From: Haematobia irritans
Taxonomy: Eukaryota; Arthropoda; Insecta; Diptera; Muscidae
Assembly (NCBI RefSeq): GCF_050003625.1
Contig: NC_134398.1
Location: 71,167,635-71,231,634, forward strand
Reading direction: 5' to 3'
DNA length: 64,000 nt
Below the pieces are notes generated by a model. The model worked only from the letters and a program-made list of their open reading frames with translations. It was not told where the DNA came from and did no database searches. Shown here piece by piece: positions 12,089 to 24,300 of this stretch (position 1 is its first letter; every line of letters starts with the position of its first letter). A program made the position numbers and the translations under genes.

Positions 12089-12411
12089 TTAACATTTTCG
12101 AAATCTGTAGATGTTTTGTTTTCAAAGCAGCACTGCAAGAGGAGGTTCTTCAGCACTATTCTGTTGGAGGTTTTTCAGCACTGTTCTGATTATGAATGTC
12201 TCGTCTATCCCATTTTCCACTCTATGTCAAACCGAATGAGACACCTGGCCAACTGATTTTTGGCGAAAAGGCATTAAAGAAGAATTGGTTAAATAAATGG
12301 TTAATTTATTATATAATTATTGTTTTTTTTTGTCTCTTCGAACTTGTGTTTTCTTTTTTAGATTTTATAAAAATATTAATTATTTGTAGGGTTTGTAAGG
12401 CTTGAGGTTAT
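12089..12411. other. unassigned spacer
   Basis: Contains a 69-codon open stretch (12196-12405) with a hydrophobic tail and no recognised family; likely chance. Confidence 0.35.
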
Positions 12412-13481
12412 GTTGTAATAAAACAAATAAAATCTTAGTTTTTATAGTGTTTTATTTTTAATTTTTTTCCAATATTTCGAACACCATCGTTATACGTCTT
12501 CAGGGAAATTTACTTTAACAAAAGAAATTTAACACAATTAACCAAACAAAATGACAAATATATAATCCAATATTACAAAAATTATTAGAATACTTACAAT
12601 TCTTGATCTTGTTGTGCCTTTCTATTCGCTACGTTAGAGATAACATTCAAAACTATTTCTTTTTTCTATATGTTTAACTATATTTCTATATATGGTCCCT
12701 ATCAGTCTTATATTCTTTTCTTTTTAGTAATATGTAGCATTTCTAACATATATCTCATTTATAATTGTTTTCCTGGGCTAAAATATCTACATCTTTTAGA
12801 TTGGGTTGATGTCCCGTTATAGTACAATGAGCTGAAAGTGCCGTCTTCTGTTCCAATGGTTTTTCTGTTGCTTTTTGGTCCGATTTATGCGCCGAGATTC
12901 TAGTTTTTAATTTTGTTTTTGTAGTACCGACATATACCTTCTGGCATATGTCGGACTTGTCACCATTGCATGTGATCTTGTACACCACATTCGGTTTATC
13001 GTGGCTTTTAATTTTTGATTTTGTCAAGCTAAAGAATTTGTTGACTGTGTTATGAGTTTTTTGTGCGATTTGGTATTTTTCTTTGTTCATCATATTCGAA
13101 TTACTGAAACGTTCGGAGAAGTTGGGTCAATCCTCTATATATCTTGGTTCCTTTCAACTGCAATTTTGTTTCTGTTATCTTTTGCTCTTCTTATTAAGTC
13201 TGTGATTGTCTTGTTTGGGAAAGCTTTCATCCTTAGTATGGTATGTATTTTCTTCTGGTTTTCTTGTTGGAATCTCACATCGATTATATTATACACCCTC
13301 TTTCTAAAATTGGTTGCTGCGTTCACGATCATTCTACGTGGGTGGTTTGAATGGTAATTTATATGTCTGCCCGAAGCCGTGGGTTTTTGGTACGAATTAG
13401 TTTCAAGTTCGTCTTCGTGTCTTAAAAGAATTAAAAGTAAAACCCAATAAAAACTAAGATTTTATTTGTTTTAATACAACA
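12412..13481 (-). mobile_element. Penelope-like element, 5'-truncated, with inverted terminal repeats
   Basis: Minus-strand text reads GRHINYHSNHP (the connector after the reverse transcriptase), then a basic helical region, and then a GIY-YIG endonuclease region VYKITCNGD...VYVGTTKTKLKTRISAHKS. These blocks in this order are those of Penelope-like elements. The reverse transcriptase itself is absent. The ends, about 12412-12455 and 13433-13481, are inverted copies (ACAAATAAAATCTTAGTTTT shared) of about 45 bp, matching the inverted pseudo-LTRs known for this class. Confidence 0.75.
12755..13400 (-). pseudogene. Penelope-like polyprotein C-terminal fragment with GIY-YIG endonuclease
   Basis: Two minus-strand open segments in different frames cover the region. 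13332-13135 encodes VNAATNFRKRVYNI and basic residues; 13093-12755 encodes NVVYKITCNGD and YVGTTKTKLKTR, then SAHKSDQK. GIY-YIG nucleases nick DNA for target-primed insertion. The frame break between the segments near 13110, and the missing reverse transcriptase, show it is dead. Confidence 0.7.
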
Positions 13482-13698
13482 TGACCTCTACAAAAACTCT
13501 ACAAATAATTTAGTAAAAGTACTAAAAATATTACAACATAAAATAATTTTCTTTTGGAAAAATGAAATTGTCCAATTATATTTTTAAAATTTAACAGCTA
13601 ATATTTATGTCAACTTTTTAATTGGAAAAATCTTGGAGAAGTTTTTCCTGTGTGTTCTTTCTATTATTTCGATGGCTCATAGCTCTCATCTTCTGTCT
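13482..13698. other. unassigned spacer
   Basis: AT-rich; no bounded feature. Confidence 0.35.
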
Positions 13699-13706
13699 GT
13701 TCTACT

Positions 13707-14417
13707 TAGGGTTGCCAGATGGACTGGAATGGGCTGGAATTTCCAGATTTTCTATGTCTATTCAATAATATTTCCAGCTAAATATACTTTTGAAATAATA
13801 TTTCAATAGAAAAGACTATACGTTTAGTTATTTATCTTTTTCATTCTCAATAAGGTGATTTTTGAGTGTTACTTACTTTTAACTAGCACTCAATTACACC
13901 CAGAGAGAGAAAGCTTAGTAACTCAAAATTTTGAAATTTTTAGTTTTCACTAAAAAACGATACAGTCTGTAAAATTCTCCAATTTTTTACAAATCTTTCA
14001 TTAAAAAATGCCGTTATGTCTCTTTTCTTGTCTTCAGAGTTAATACTTTTTTACTACAGTTTTTTTTTGTCTACTGAAAAAAATTAGAGTTACTACCCTT
14101 TTGTTTAATAGGTGCGATATGTATTATCTATAAGAACTGCATTAAAACTATTTTGCTTTTTTCTGTAAATTTGGTTTGTATAAAAAGATTGAATTAAAAA
14201 TATTTTCTAATTTTTTTTTAAATTTATTTTTTTTTTTATGTTTATGAAAAGACTGAATTATAAATGTTTTGTTGTGTTTTTAATATTTATTTTAATATTT
14301 TAATAAATAGATTTATTCCTCATATTTTTTCATATTATTCCTCATATTTGGGGATTAACGAAATCCAGATTTTTTCCAAAATTCCAGACAATAGGCCATT
14401 TGAATCTGACAATCCTA
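13707..14417. mobile_element. hAT-like MITE, 711 bp, with perfect 8-bp target duplication
   Basis: Terminal inverted repeats TAGGGTTGCCAGAT (13707-13720) and ATCTGACAATCCTA (14404-14417, inverted TAGGATTGTCAGAT) match at 12 of 14. GTTCTACT flanks both sides, at 13699-13706 and 14418-14425. The 8-bp duplication and TIR type indicate a hAT-family insertion. No transposase. Confidence 0.85.
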
Positions 14418-14474
14418 GTTCTACTAAATACACCTTAGATACACTTACTACACAGAAAAGATATCAGCAGTATT

Positions 14475-14712
14475 TTTTCAATTACATTTAAATCCAATTC
14501 AGTCAATATTCAATAAAAAAATTAATTGATTCAATATATTGTTTATAAAACCAAAAATCAATCACAGAAATCAGTTGAGTCCATTACATTTTTAATTCGA
14601 TCAATTGATTATTTAATAGGCGGTGGTGATTGATTCTATCATTTCCGTGATTAAAAATTAATACGAACAATTAATTTCGTGATTAAATCAAAAAGGTATA
14701 TTTTTGCGTGAA
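14475..14712. repeat. AATT-rich MITE fragment
   Basis: ATTAATTGATTC, CAATCACAGAAATCAG and TTAATTTCGTGATT are the vocabulary of the AATT MITE family (see 17255-17785). Ends are eroded. Confidence 0.5.
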
Positions 14713-14879
14713 TATGCCATTCGCTGAACATTTCCTAGGATCGCCGGGTCGGTTTTGATCCGTCTTTGTCTAAAATTTCGTTTAAACAGTTAGATTTGTT
14801 TTAGTGTGCATAGTGTAGTGTACCCACTAATATACAATTAAACATATTACAATTTTATTTTAAACAACAGAACTCATTC

Positions 14880-14978
14880 ATGAGTACGAACGCCGACATA
14901 CGCAAATCATCCACGGCCGGCAGAGCTATAGACATCGACTTCAACGTTATTTGCTTTTGGGTTCTCAGCACGAAATGA
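14880..14978 (+). other. short ORF (32 codons) upstream of the SAM exon
   Basis: ATG at 14880 opens a 32-codon frame (MSTNADIRKSSTAGRAIDID...) closed by TGA at 14978. It sits in non-repeat sequence before the proposed initiator, so it would be outside a transcript starting at 14995, or act as an upstream ORF or first coding piece if transcription starts earlier. No domain is recognised. Confidence 0.25.
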
Positions 14979-14992
14979 CATTGACAATGTTT

Positions 14993-15022
14993 TCAGTCAA
15001 TAAGCAACTGAGCGAGCGGTCG
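14993..15022 (+). promoter_or_regulatory. candidate core promoter: initiator plus pause-button-like motif
   Basis: TCAGTCA at 14993-14999 matches the Drosophila initiator (TCAGTY), with A+1 at 14995. GCGGTCG at 15016-15022 fits the pause-button consensus KCGRWCG at about +22. There is no TATA box. The motifs sit 123 bp upstream of the first ATG in one of the few locally less AT-rich stretches of the region. Placement is by motif only. Confidence 0.4.
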
Positions 15023-15117
15023 AAACATTAAAACGTTCTTCAACTATTGCAAATGACCGAGGGCGCTCTCGATCCCAAGTTTAAGCAATCGTCTACATTG
15101 CGCCGCGTGTTTTGAGC

Positions 15118-15304
15118 ATGGGTAACGTACAGACCCGCCAATTGGATGCCAAGTGCATACCACAACAACGTCGTGCTAGCATCTATTGGAGCTTTCGCTA
15201 TTCCAGTATGCGACGTAGCAAAGATGCTCAAACAATGACGGTTTTCAATTCGAAAATGCCAATATCAGAATGGCTGGATTTATTGGATTTGGCAGAGTAT
15301 GAAA
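15118..15304 (+). CDS. CG9098: coding exon 1: N terminus and start of SAM domain
   Basis: The frame opens after a stop at 15082-15084 and the first ATG is at 15118 (MGNVQT...). The last residues, ISEWLDLLDLAEYE, are the first helix of a SAM domain. The donor is GTAGGC at 15305, a weak match, but reading through would give a stop within a few codons and the SAM fold resumes exactly after the acceptor at 15376. The start codon is an inference: an upstream coding exon could exist, and the context before the ATG (GAGC) is not a strong fly consensus. Codon use and G+C are higher than in the surrounding repeats. Confidence 0.7.
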
Positions 15305-18300
15305 GTAGGCAATGGAATTGAACAAATGAAAAAGTTGTGGTTTGAAAAAAGAAACTAAATCAAATTATTGTTGTAGCCATTTTCCAAAAGTATCCGTGTG
15401 TGGAAGATTTACTTGATTTAGATGATGCAGCCCTAAAAGAAATGGGAGTACAAAATATGGAACACCGAAGTAAAATGCTCTCAAGCTTAGTGAGAGTACA
15501 GGCCAAACGTCGACAATCAATGAATCTAGAAGGTAGGTCACGAATCAAATGCCACAAAAACACATCAATGTACTAAACCGACTGACTGAGGCTTTATACA
15601 ATACATGCAAAAATGTTTGATGTGTTATTTCGCTTTGTTTATGAAAATAATTAGTTTAAAAACAGGCCTACACAAAAAATATTTTTAGTGATTTGTAAAG
15701 TATTCGGGTTTGAAGCTAGTACCCTATTCGGGTTTTGCATTATTTTCGATACTATTCGTTAATTCAAATCAAATACATTTACACTTATTAGAGAACTCTT
15801 CCGCTCGAAACCTACACAAAAAAAAAATCTGATTCAATCACAGAAATGATAGTATCAATTAAAAAATTAATTGAAGGTCAATTAAAAAGTTAATTGATCC
15901 AATTAAAAAATTAATTGATATTATTTTTGTGATTGATTTTTGTTTCAATTAAAAAATTTGTTGAATCAATTAAATTTTTAATTGAATATTTTTTAAAACT
16001 CAATTAAAATTTTTATTGGAAAAATTTTCGTGAAATTTTTTTGTGTGTAAGTTGAACCATAGACAATAGAATATACACATGTGGTCAAATTAATAAGTGC
16101 AGTAGAGTTTTTTTTTATGTTCCGTGGTAAATTGAAAAGCAAAAAAAAATCAACACAAATATTCCTTCATTTGAAAATAATTTTATGACAACCTTACAAT
16201 TTGGGTAATTGTGTTTATGATTTTCGTTATAAGCTGAAAATCAAATACAAAAATAATTGAAATCACAATTTTTGTATTTGATTCAAGTATTCACTTTTTT
16301 CTGTGTATTAACGACATTCATTTAACTTAAAGGTAAATAATTTTCTGGAAAAGACAAGTGAAATGAAAAGCTAATCCAATTAAGGCAAAGTAAGAGTCAA
16401 AAATGAATGGACAGAATAATAAGTACATTTTCCAAAATCGTGAAATATACAGGTCCACTTGAATTTTGTTGGTTTAAATTGAACATAATTTTGTTACATT
16501 ATCAATAACCAGTGCATCCAACTTTATTTTGATAACATTTTATACTCGCTTTGACATACGGCTTACAAGCTTCCGACTGGTTTCATCTAAGTTTTCATTA
16601 CCATGTAATCTTCACAAAATTCCAAAGTGTTGTTTATTTTTAAAAGTTTCATTCCCAATTCTGTGTTTTAACTCTCCCCAAAGGTTTTCAATAGGTTTAG
16701 GGTCTGGTGACTAAGTAGACCAATGTAGAAGGGTTATGTCATTGTCTTGGAACCAATTTTTAATAAAGCGAGAAGTGAGTTTAGGATCGTTGTCTTATTG
16801 AAACACCCACCTTAGAGGGATGTTTTCTTCTGCGTACGGCAGCATTGTGTTCTCCAATATATTCCTATATTCGAACAGGTTCCTGATATAATGTTTTCTG
16901 GTGAAGCATAGTCTCATCTTACAAATTTTTTTTTGGCATTTGGCATGCACTAATCACCGCCCAATAGATCGTGCAGATATCACATTGCCTATTTCAGCAG
17001 ACATTTGTCTGGATGATTTGAAAGGATCTTTTTTTTTGGGGCGAGTGACTAAAAGATTATCTCTTTTTCGAAGTGTCTTGCTTGGTTTTCCACGTGTTTT
17101 CGCAGAACTCTTTTCTTTCGGGCATTTTAGACACAAAGTAACGATCTTTTAAAAGATTTGACGGTTGTTCAGAGAGATTTTCCCTCAATTCTTAGAGCTA
17201 AAAACAGTATTTTCTTTTCTACTACAATGACTTTTTCGGTTCATCTAGTAACTACACACAAAAAATATTTTTCTGATTCAATCACGAAATTAATTGATCC
17301 AATTAATTTTTTAATTGAAATGTCTTCAATCACGAAAATGATAGTATCAATCACAGTTTTAATTGGGCATAGAAAAAATCCTTGATTAAAAAATTAATTG
17401 ATGTCATTAGCAATTTTCAATTAATTTTTTAATTGATTCAATTAAAAATTTAATTGATTTTGAATGCAAACCCCAATTAATTTTTTATTTAAAAAGGTAA
17501 CTATTTTCAACTACTTTCTGAATTGGCTCAGAGTTTTTATTTTGATTAAGAAATGTTCATCACTTTTTTTAACTGACTTAGTCTTCTGAATTTGATTAAA
17601 ATGTTAATTCTATCAATTAATTTTTTTAATTAAAAATTTTAAAATTTTCAATCATTGACTTAATTAACCTAATGTTTCTATCTTGATTAAAAAGTTAATT
17701 GTATCAATTAATTTATTAATTGAAAAAACATTCAACTTCAATTAACTTTTTAATTGGAAATATTCTGGTGGTAGTTTTTTCCGTGTAATTTTTATTAAAA
17801 TTGCATTCAATTCATCGCCACTAAAAACATAATAACGAACTTTTTGCAAAATTTAAACATTTTCATATAAAAACGCACAATGTACTTTTTTGCCAACCAA
17901 ATAGAGCACTTCATCACAAAGAGAACAGAGGGAACAAAAATAATGACATTTTTGATCACATTTGTATATAGATGATCCATCGGTGTGAAAGGATGTTTGA
18001 CAGTTCCGAAGATTAAGAATAAACGAAGAAAATAAGAGCACGCTTACACGGACGAAAAAGACTGTTTTTCGTATGTTTGGGTATAAACATTATATGTTTG
18101 GAACTCAAATTTTTAAACACAATATTTTTGAGTGCAAACATATAATGTTCATAAACTATCATAATATGTTTGGGACATATATGTTAATATGTTAGAACAT
18201 ATTATGTTTGGGACATAAAATGTTTGTAAATATAATATGCTTGGATGCAAACATATATTAATTTAGAAATAGCCCATAAACATATATGTGTTTACAAAGA

Positions 18301-21300
18301 GAGAGACAAAGTGTATGCTGGAAGTAAAATAATGAAAGTAACCAATTGGCGCATTACAAATATATATACACAAAGAAAATTTTAAAATTTTGATATTGAT
18401 TCCGAACAAAGAAGCGGAGAATACAAGTAAGGATGCTTTTAAAACACAATTCTCTTTTAAATGGGGTTTTGTGAACTTGACTCTACGAAGCACATTTCAA
18501 TTTGTCGCTTTTTCAGCTTTTTTTCATATGCTATAAAATGTCCGTTAAAACCAAGACTTCCAGTAGAAATTATGCTATGTTTCAAGTAAAAAAATGTCTT
18601 TAAAATAAAGTATTGAAAAACATATCCTATTTTTGAATGATTTTTGCCTTGTAGTCATGATGCAAAAATGCAACAAATTTAAAGACAGTTTCATTAATTT
18701 TAAAGAATTTTTCTGAATTATTAAAGTCAAGTTGACCTTAGTCCAAAATTTGTTCTTTCATATTATGATACCCATTTTTAAGTCAAATCACTTAATTATA
18801 ACGACAACACGACTTCATTGAAAGTATCGACCTCAATGCCCACTTTTATTTTTTCGAAAATAAAAGTGGGCATTGAGTTCGAGTTTTGCCGCTAAAATTA
18901 TTTCTCATTTTAGCGGCAAAACCAGAATAACATTACAACTTTTTCCGGTAAATTGTATTATAACATGGTGGGGAAAGATCCAAAGCAACAATTGAATAAG
19001 TTTATTTTCTTTAAAAGAAATTATTAAAGAACAGTAAAAGGGTAAACATGGCCATTTTAACGAGATAATGCCAATTTATACCGGCCTTAAGAATTAAATT
19101 AAGTACAAAATTATTCGTTTATAAAAATTTATATATTTATTTGTATTTATAAATTAATGGTGTTACATGCTAGCAAACAATTGTTCACACCAAAATAAAT
19201 TTATGTGCTGTTTTAAAATTACTGTTTAGAATTTAAATATAATGTGCTTTTGAATGGTTATCGTTAAACTTAGGATTCGATGAAAACTATTTATATATAC
19301 TCGACTTCACGTTCTTCTTTTGTAAGAGTTTTTGAATTTCTTCGAAAATTTTAAACTTGTATACAAAAACCTTTATTTGTTACACAATTTTTATTGTTGC
19401 AATACAAAAAATAATATTCGATTTCCATTTCGTTTTTATCAAGCACTTTTCTTTTCTGACTTTAAGTCTTTTATAAAACACACTTTACAATTTCGTAGTA
19501 AAAATTTAATATAATAGTATGTAGTGCTGAACACCTTTTCGGGAACTTCCGAACGTATCTGGAATATATGTTAAAAAATATATTAAAAAAAATGGTGTTG
19601 GTCCCCTGTCACGCAAGGCGGACGACCAACCACTGCTCCACGCTGCCAACAAATGTATGTTTAACAATGTTATGTTGTTAAACAATGTTAAGTTTGCATA
19701 TTATGTTACGTTGTTAAACAATGTTAAGTTTGCTATATAAATATAACTTATAACGATAATTATCTCTTGATGACCATAACAGCTACGTAGGCCAGTGGTT
19801 AGTGTGCTGGCTTACAAACTGTGTGGTCCGCTGTTCGAATCCCCGTCCGGCAAAAGGTAAAATTAAAAAAAAATGTAAAATATAATAATTTCTTCTAAAA
19901 TGTTTGTATTACAGAAAAAGGTGCTAAAAACTCGTGGAAGTGAGAAAAATGTGGGGGAATATACAATTAGGCAGAAAAAAAATTTGACCACAATCTTCTT
20001 TGGGAGAAAATTCTTCTAAGCATATAATATTTTTGGGTTCAAAATGTTTCCAAACATATTATATGTTCACATAAGAACATATAGTTTTTTGGAAGACAAC
20101 ATTATTGAATTTAGATGGAAAAATACAAAATGTTTGGAACTTAGACTACCCAAACATATTATATTGTTTAGACCAATATGCTTTCAAACATATTATATAT
20201 TGGAAGAAATCAAACATATAAATGTTTGGGCAATACCCTAAAATGTATATGCTTGAAGCAAAATATGTTTGGGAGTATATGTTATAGAAGCGATTTTTAG
20301 GGTGTACATTCTCTTTCGTTTTCCTTTTTGTAGTTTGCCAATTTTACACAAAATTAGAACGTGTATGATGCACCAGAGGATTTATAAATAAATAAATATA
20401 TTAAAAGTTCATATTTGAACAAAAAATTGTGATCAAAACCGCGAAAATACGAAATTTAATTTTGAGCAGCATTGCTCTTTACGGACTACACAAAAGCAAA
20501 TGCACGAAAATTAATGTTTGGGATTGATTCTTTACGAAAAAATCAAAACGAAATGTCAGAAAATTAATTTTTGGAACTGACACATTTTTTTTAAAGAGAC
20601 AAGTAGATTATCTATGTATATCTATAGAACCTCGGCTCGAAACCTAAGTTGAACCTCCACACACACGCACAGGAAAAACACGTTTGGACATGGTTACCGC
20701 ATCCATTTAATAATTATCTAGAGTATGTAATTGTCGCGAAAACCATGTATTTTGTGGTTGTAAACATAATTTTCGAGCAGAGAAAAATGTATGCTGGCAA
20801 TAAGCATTTAAATGGTTCTCAAATGCCGCAAACATGTTCTATTATTTAAATGATAGAATATGAGACCATTATATGGTTAGGAAAATCATGTACACTGTAC
20901 CAAAATAGTGTGTGTACAATTATGTGATGTTTGCTTGCACGACATCATAAATACGAATAAACAATGAATTAGTTTATAAATAAATAAAAACAAATAAATA
21001 TAGTTAATTTTGTGTATTCTTTTCTCAAGTGGCGTCCTTTTTCGACGACGAAAGAAGTTTTTTTTCATAAAGATCAAAACATTTTAGGTTGTGACCATGT
21101 TCTTTTAACTGGAAGAAAACATTTTTGATGAATACCATGACATTTTTGATCGTGACCATTGTTTTGAGCCAAACTAAATTATTTTTATCAATATAATAAC
21201 ATTTTAGATGAGGACAATTTTATTTTTCTTAGAACCATTTTCACTGAGCAAACATGGTTGCAGGTGAAAATGTTGCATGGTCGCCGCAAAAGTAGCTCTT

Positions 21301-24300
21301 ATCATATTATTTTGCTCTTCGAATATGATTGTGACAATCATGATTCTTCTCTGCGTGCACATCATTGGACGTATTATTTTAGATGGATTTCTTAACCAAA
21401 CCGATTTCTATCTACACCGAAAAAAAGTGAAGGAAGAATGAATTACCACGCACGAAAATTGAACTAAATTTTAATCCACATTTTGAGATTTCCTCAAAGC
21501 GTTGTTAAAACCAGGAAATTTTATTGCCCTGTTGTACTTTTTAACTGCAGTTCACGAAATTACATCAGCTCATAAAAGCAAAAATTGACTAAAAGTAAAG
21601 AAGAAAATCATTGGCGCCAAATCATGACCATTTTAACCATAAAGTAGTTCATTCTTACTATTTTTGGGAATCGTACGAAAATGTTCATTTGGTTTAGTTC
21701 ATATTGAACTTATGTGTACGGTCATTGAACTTTATACTCACGTTTAGTTCATAAAATTTTTGAGACATACTTAAAAAAAGTAAGATTTCGTTAAGCTGTG
21801 GAAAATTTCGATAAAAATAATAAAATTGAACTACAAGCAAATAATTTGTTTCCAATAAAAATAAGTTCAATTTAACGTTAGTTTAACTACCGAAATTTTT
21901 TTCTGTGTATTTTCGATTTTATACTGTGTTCTAACTGGCCTTCTCGATCTCCTTAACCTACCGAATTAAAACTAAAAATTACACTAGTTTACAATAAAAA
22001 TTGTTTTCATGTACACTTGATGAGAGTCAACTTTTTTTATGTATTTTGATCTGCTGAATTCGAAAAATTTTTTATGGAACAGTTATTGAGATATCCCGTT
22101 ATTTTTAGTTTTTCGCTCTTTTTCACTAATATCGTCGTTTGTACTTAAATGAAAGGTATTAAGATGACGAATAATCGTTTATAATTGGATCTGTTATAAG
22201 TTACGTGGTTCAAAAAATATCGATGCGAAAAGGCCAAATTTTCAAAAAAATCGTATTTTACAATGGACCTTTTCCGCTAGAAAAGTATAAACCATTAAAA
22301 AAATCTCTTTATGGTCATATAGATGATACTCTAACGTAAGTAATTACACCAACTACTCGGATGAAAAAGACTGTTTTTCATATGTTTGGCTATAAACATT
22401 ATATGTTTGGAACACAAATTTTTAAACACAATATTTTTGAGTGCAAGCATACAATGTTCATAAACTAGCATAACATGTTTGGGACATATATGTTAATATG
22501 TTAGAACATATTATGTTTGGGACATAAAATGTTTGTAAATATAATTGCTTGGATGCAAACATATATTAATTTAGAAATAGCCTATAAACATATATGTGTT
22601 TAGTAGCTTGGAGCGCTATTTAACAGGGAGCGATATTGAATTAAGTTGGTGGTTGTTGCTTGTTATTACAAAATTAACATTTTATTTTTCCTTGGGCAAT
22701 TGATCAGCTACTTCTTTGATCCTTACAAACTGTGTGGTCCGCTGTTCGAATCCCCGTCCGGCAAAAGGTAAAATTAGATTAAAAAAAAAATAATCCAATT
22801 GAATAATTTCTTCTACAATGTTTGTATTACAGAAAAAGTGCTAAGAACTAAAAAATCTCGTGGAAGTGAGAAAGATGTGGGGGAATATACAATTGGGCAG
22901 AAACAAAATTATGAGCATTCAGGTCGAAAACCTATGTTGTTAGCACCTATATTACCTGTTTATTTTCATAATTCATTATGATTGTAAATATATAAATAAA
23001 TAAATAAAATTTTGAGCACAATATTGTTTGGGAGAATTTTTTTAAGCATATAATATTTTTGGGTGCAAAATGCTTCCAAACATATTATATGTTCACATAA
23101 TAACATATTGTTTTTTGGAAGACAACATTATTGAATTTGGATGCAAAAATACAAAATGTTTGGAACTTAGACTACCCAAACATATATTGTTTAGACCAAT
23201 ATGCTTTCAAACATATTATATATTGGAAGAGATCAAACATATAAATGTTTGGGCAATACCCAAAAATGTATATGCTTTAAGCAAAATATGTTTGGGAGTA
23301 TATGTTACAGAAGCGATTTTTTGTGAGCGTGTAGAAGAAAAATGACAAAGTTGACAAAAATATTACTCGGCCACACAAAAATGCATTTTTGTTTGGCCGA
23401 GTGGCATTTTAGTGTGGTAGAGTGGCTCATATTAGCATGATTTGACATCGGATTTGTTCACTCAATTGCTTATAACTTTGTCATTTTTCTGGCGTATTTC
23501 ATCTAGTTTTTCCAATGGTTTGTACTTTTCTTTACTTTTTTGAAAGTTTGCCTTTTTTGCATCGATATTTTTTTGAACCACTTAACCAATCACAGATCCA
23601 ATTAAACACGATTATTCGTTCTTTCATTAAAAACGATATAATCGGACCTTTCTAACTCGAGATGTAATTTGTTTAGTCAAAAAAAGCGAAAAACTAAAAA
23701 AAACGGGATATCTCATAAACAGTTCCATAACAAAATTTTAAACATTTTTTTCGAATTCAGCAGATCAAAAGACATAAGAAAAGCCGACTCTCATGAAGTG
23801 TACATTTTCAGTGTAAACTAGTGTTATCTAAACTAAAAACTGTAAATTTCTTGTTGATCTAGTACACATTTCCTACGGCAAGAAAAATATTAATATTTGC
23901 AAAGGGTGATTTTTAAGAACTATAGGAAAATTAAAAAACGACATATTCTTTTCAACATTTCGCCCGATATCTCACGAATTAATACTTCGCTGTTGTCTTT
24001 CAATACGTCATTTGAAGCGGACTTATCTATATTATAAGGATTATTCTTCTTTTTTTCCTTTTTATTAAAACTTCCGTTTTATGTAGTTGTTAGTAACAGA
24101 ATGACATTTTCTTTTTTTTTATTTTCAATAAATTGTAAAATAATTTCCTTGGCTTGTTTTTCCAAAAATAATATTTAAAGTATTTTTATTATACAAAGTG
24201 CCTACAATATAGACATTGGCTTTAACATAGCCGCCAATTGACCGCAACGGAACGTGAACTAACTAATTGCTACACTCAAAAAAACAGTGAACTCTCTATT

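Larger units (their letters stand above)
18047..20304 (+). mobile_element. TGTTTG-rich MITE, 2258-bp long form
   Basis: CACGGACGAAAAAGAC (18047) and TTTTTAGGGTG (ends 20304) are inverted ends flanked by TA (18045-18046, 20305-20306), indicating a TA-targeting (Tc1/mariner-type) element. Both ends are dense in ATGTTTG/CAAACAT words. The interior carries two perfect hairpins (18832-18922), a part inverted relative to the 50050-50705 MITE (about 18366-18830), a minus tRNA-like fragment (19593-19650) and a plus tRNA-like module (19782-19855). No transposase is encoded. Confidence 0.75.

Noticed and set aside
16529..17385. Plus-strand ORFs of 61-83 codons in this stretch
   Set aside because: They are antisense to a recognisable, broken Tc1-type transposase, or lie in the adjacent AATT MITE.
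20044..23345. ORFs beginning MFPNILYVHI/MLPNILYVHI found in several places
   Set aside because: All lie in the right end of the TGTTTG MITE, where the text is an array of ATGTTTG/CAAACAT words. The shared peptide reflects repeat identity, not coding constraint.
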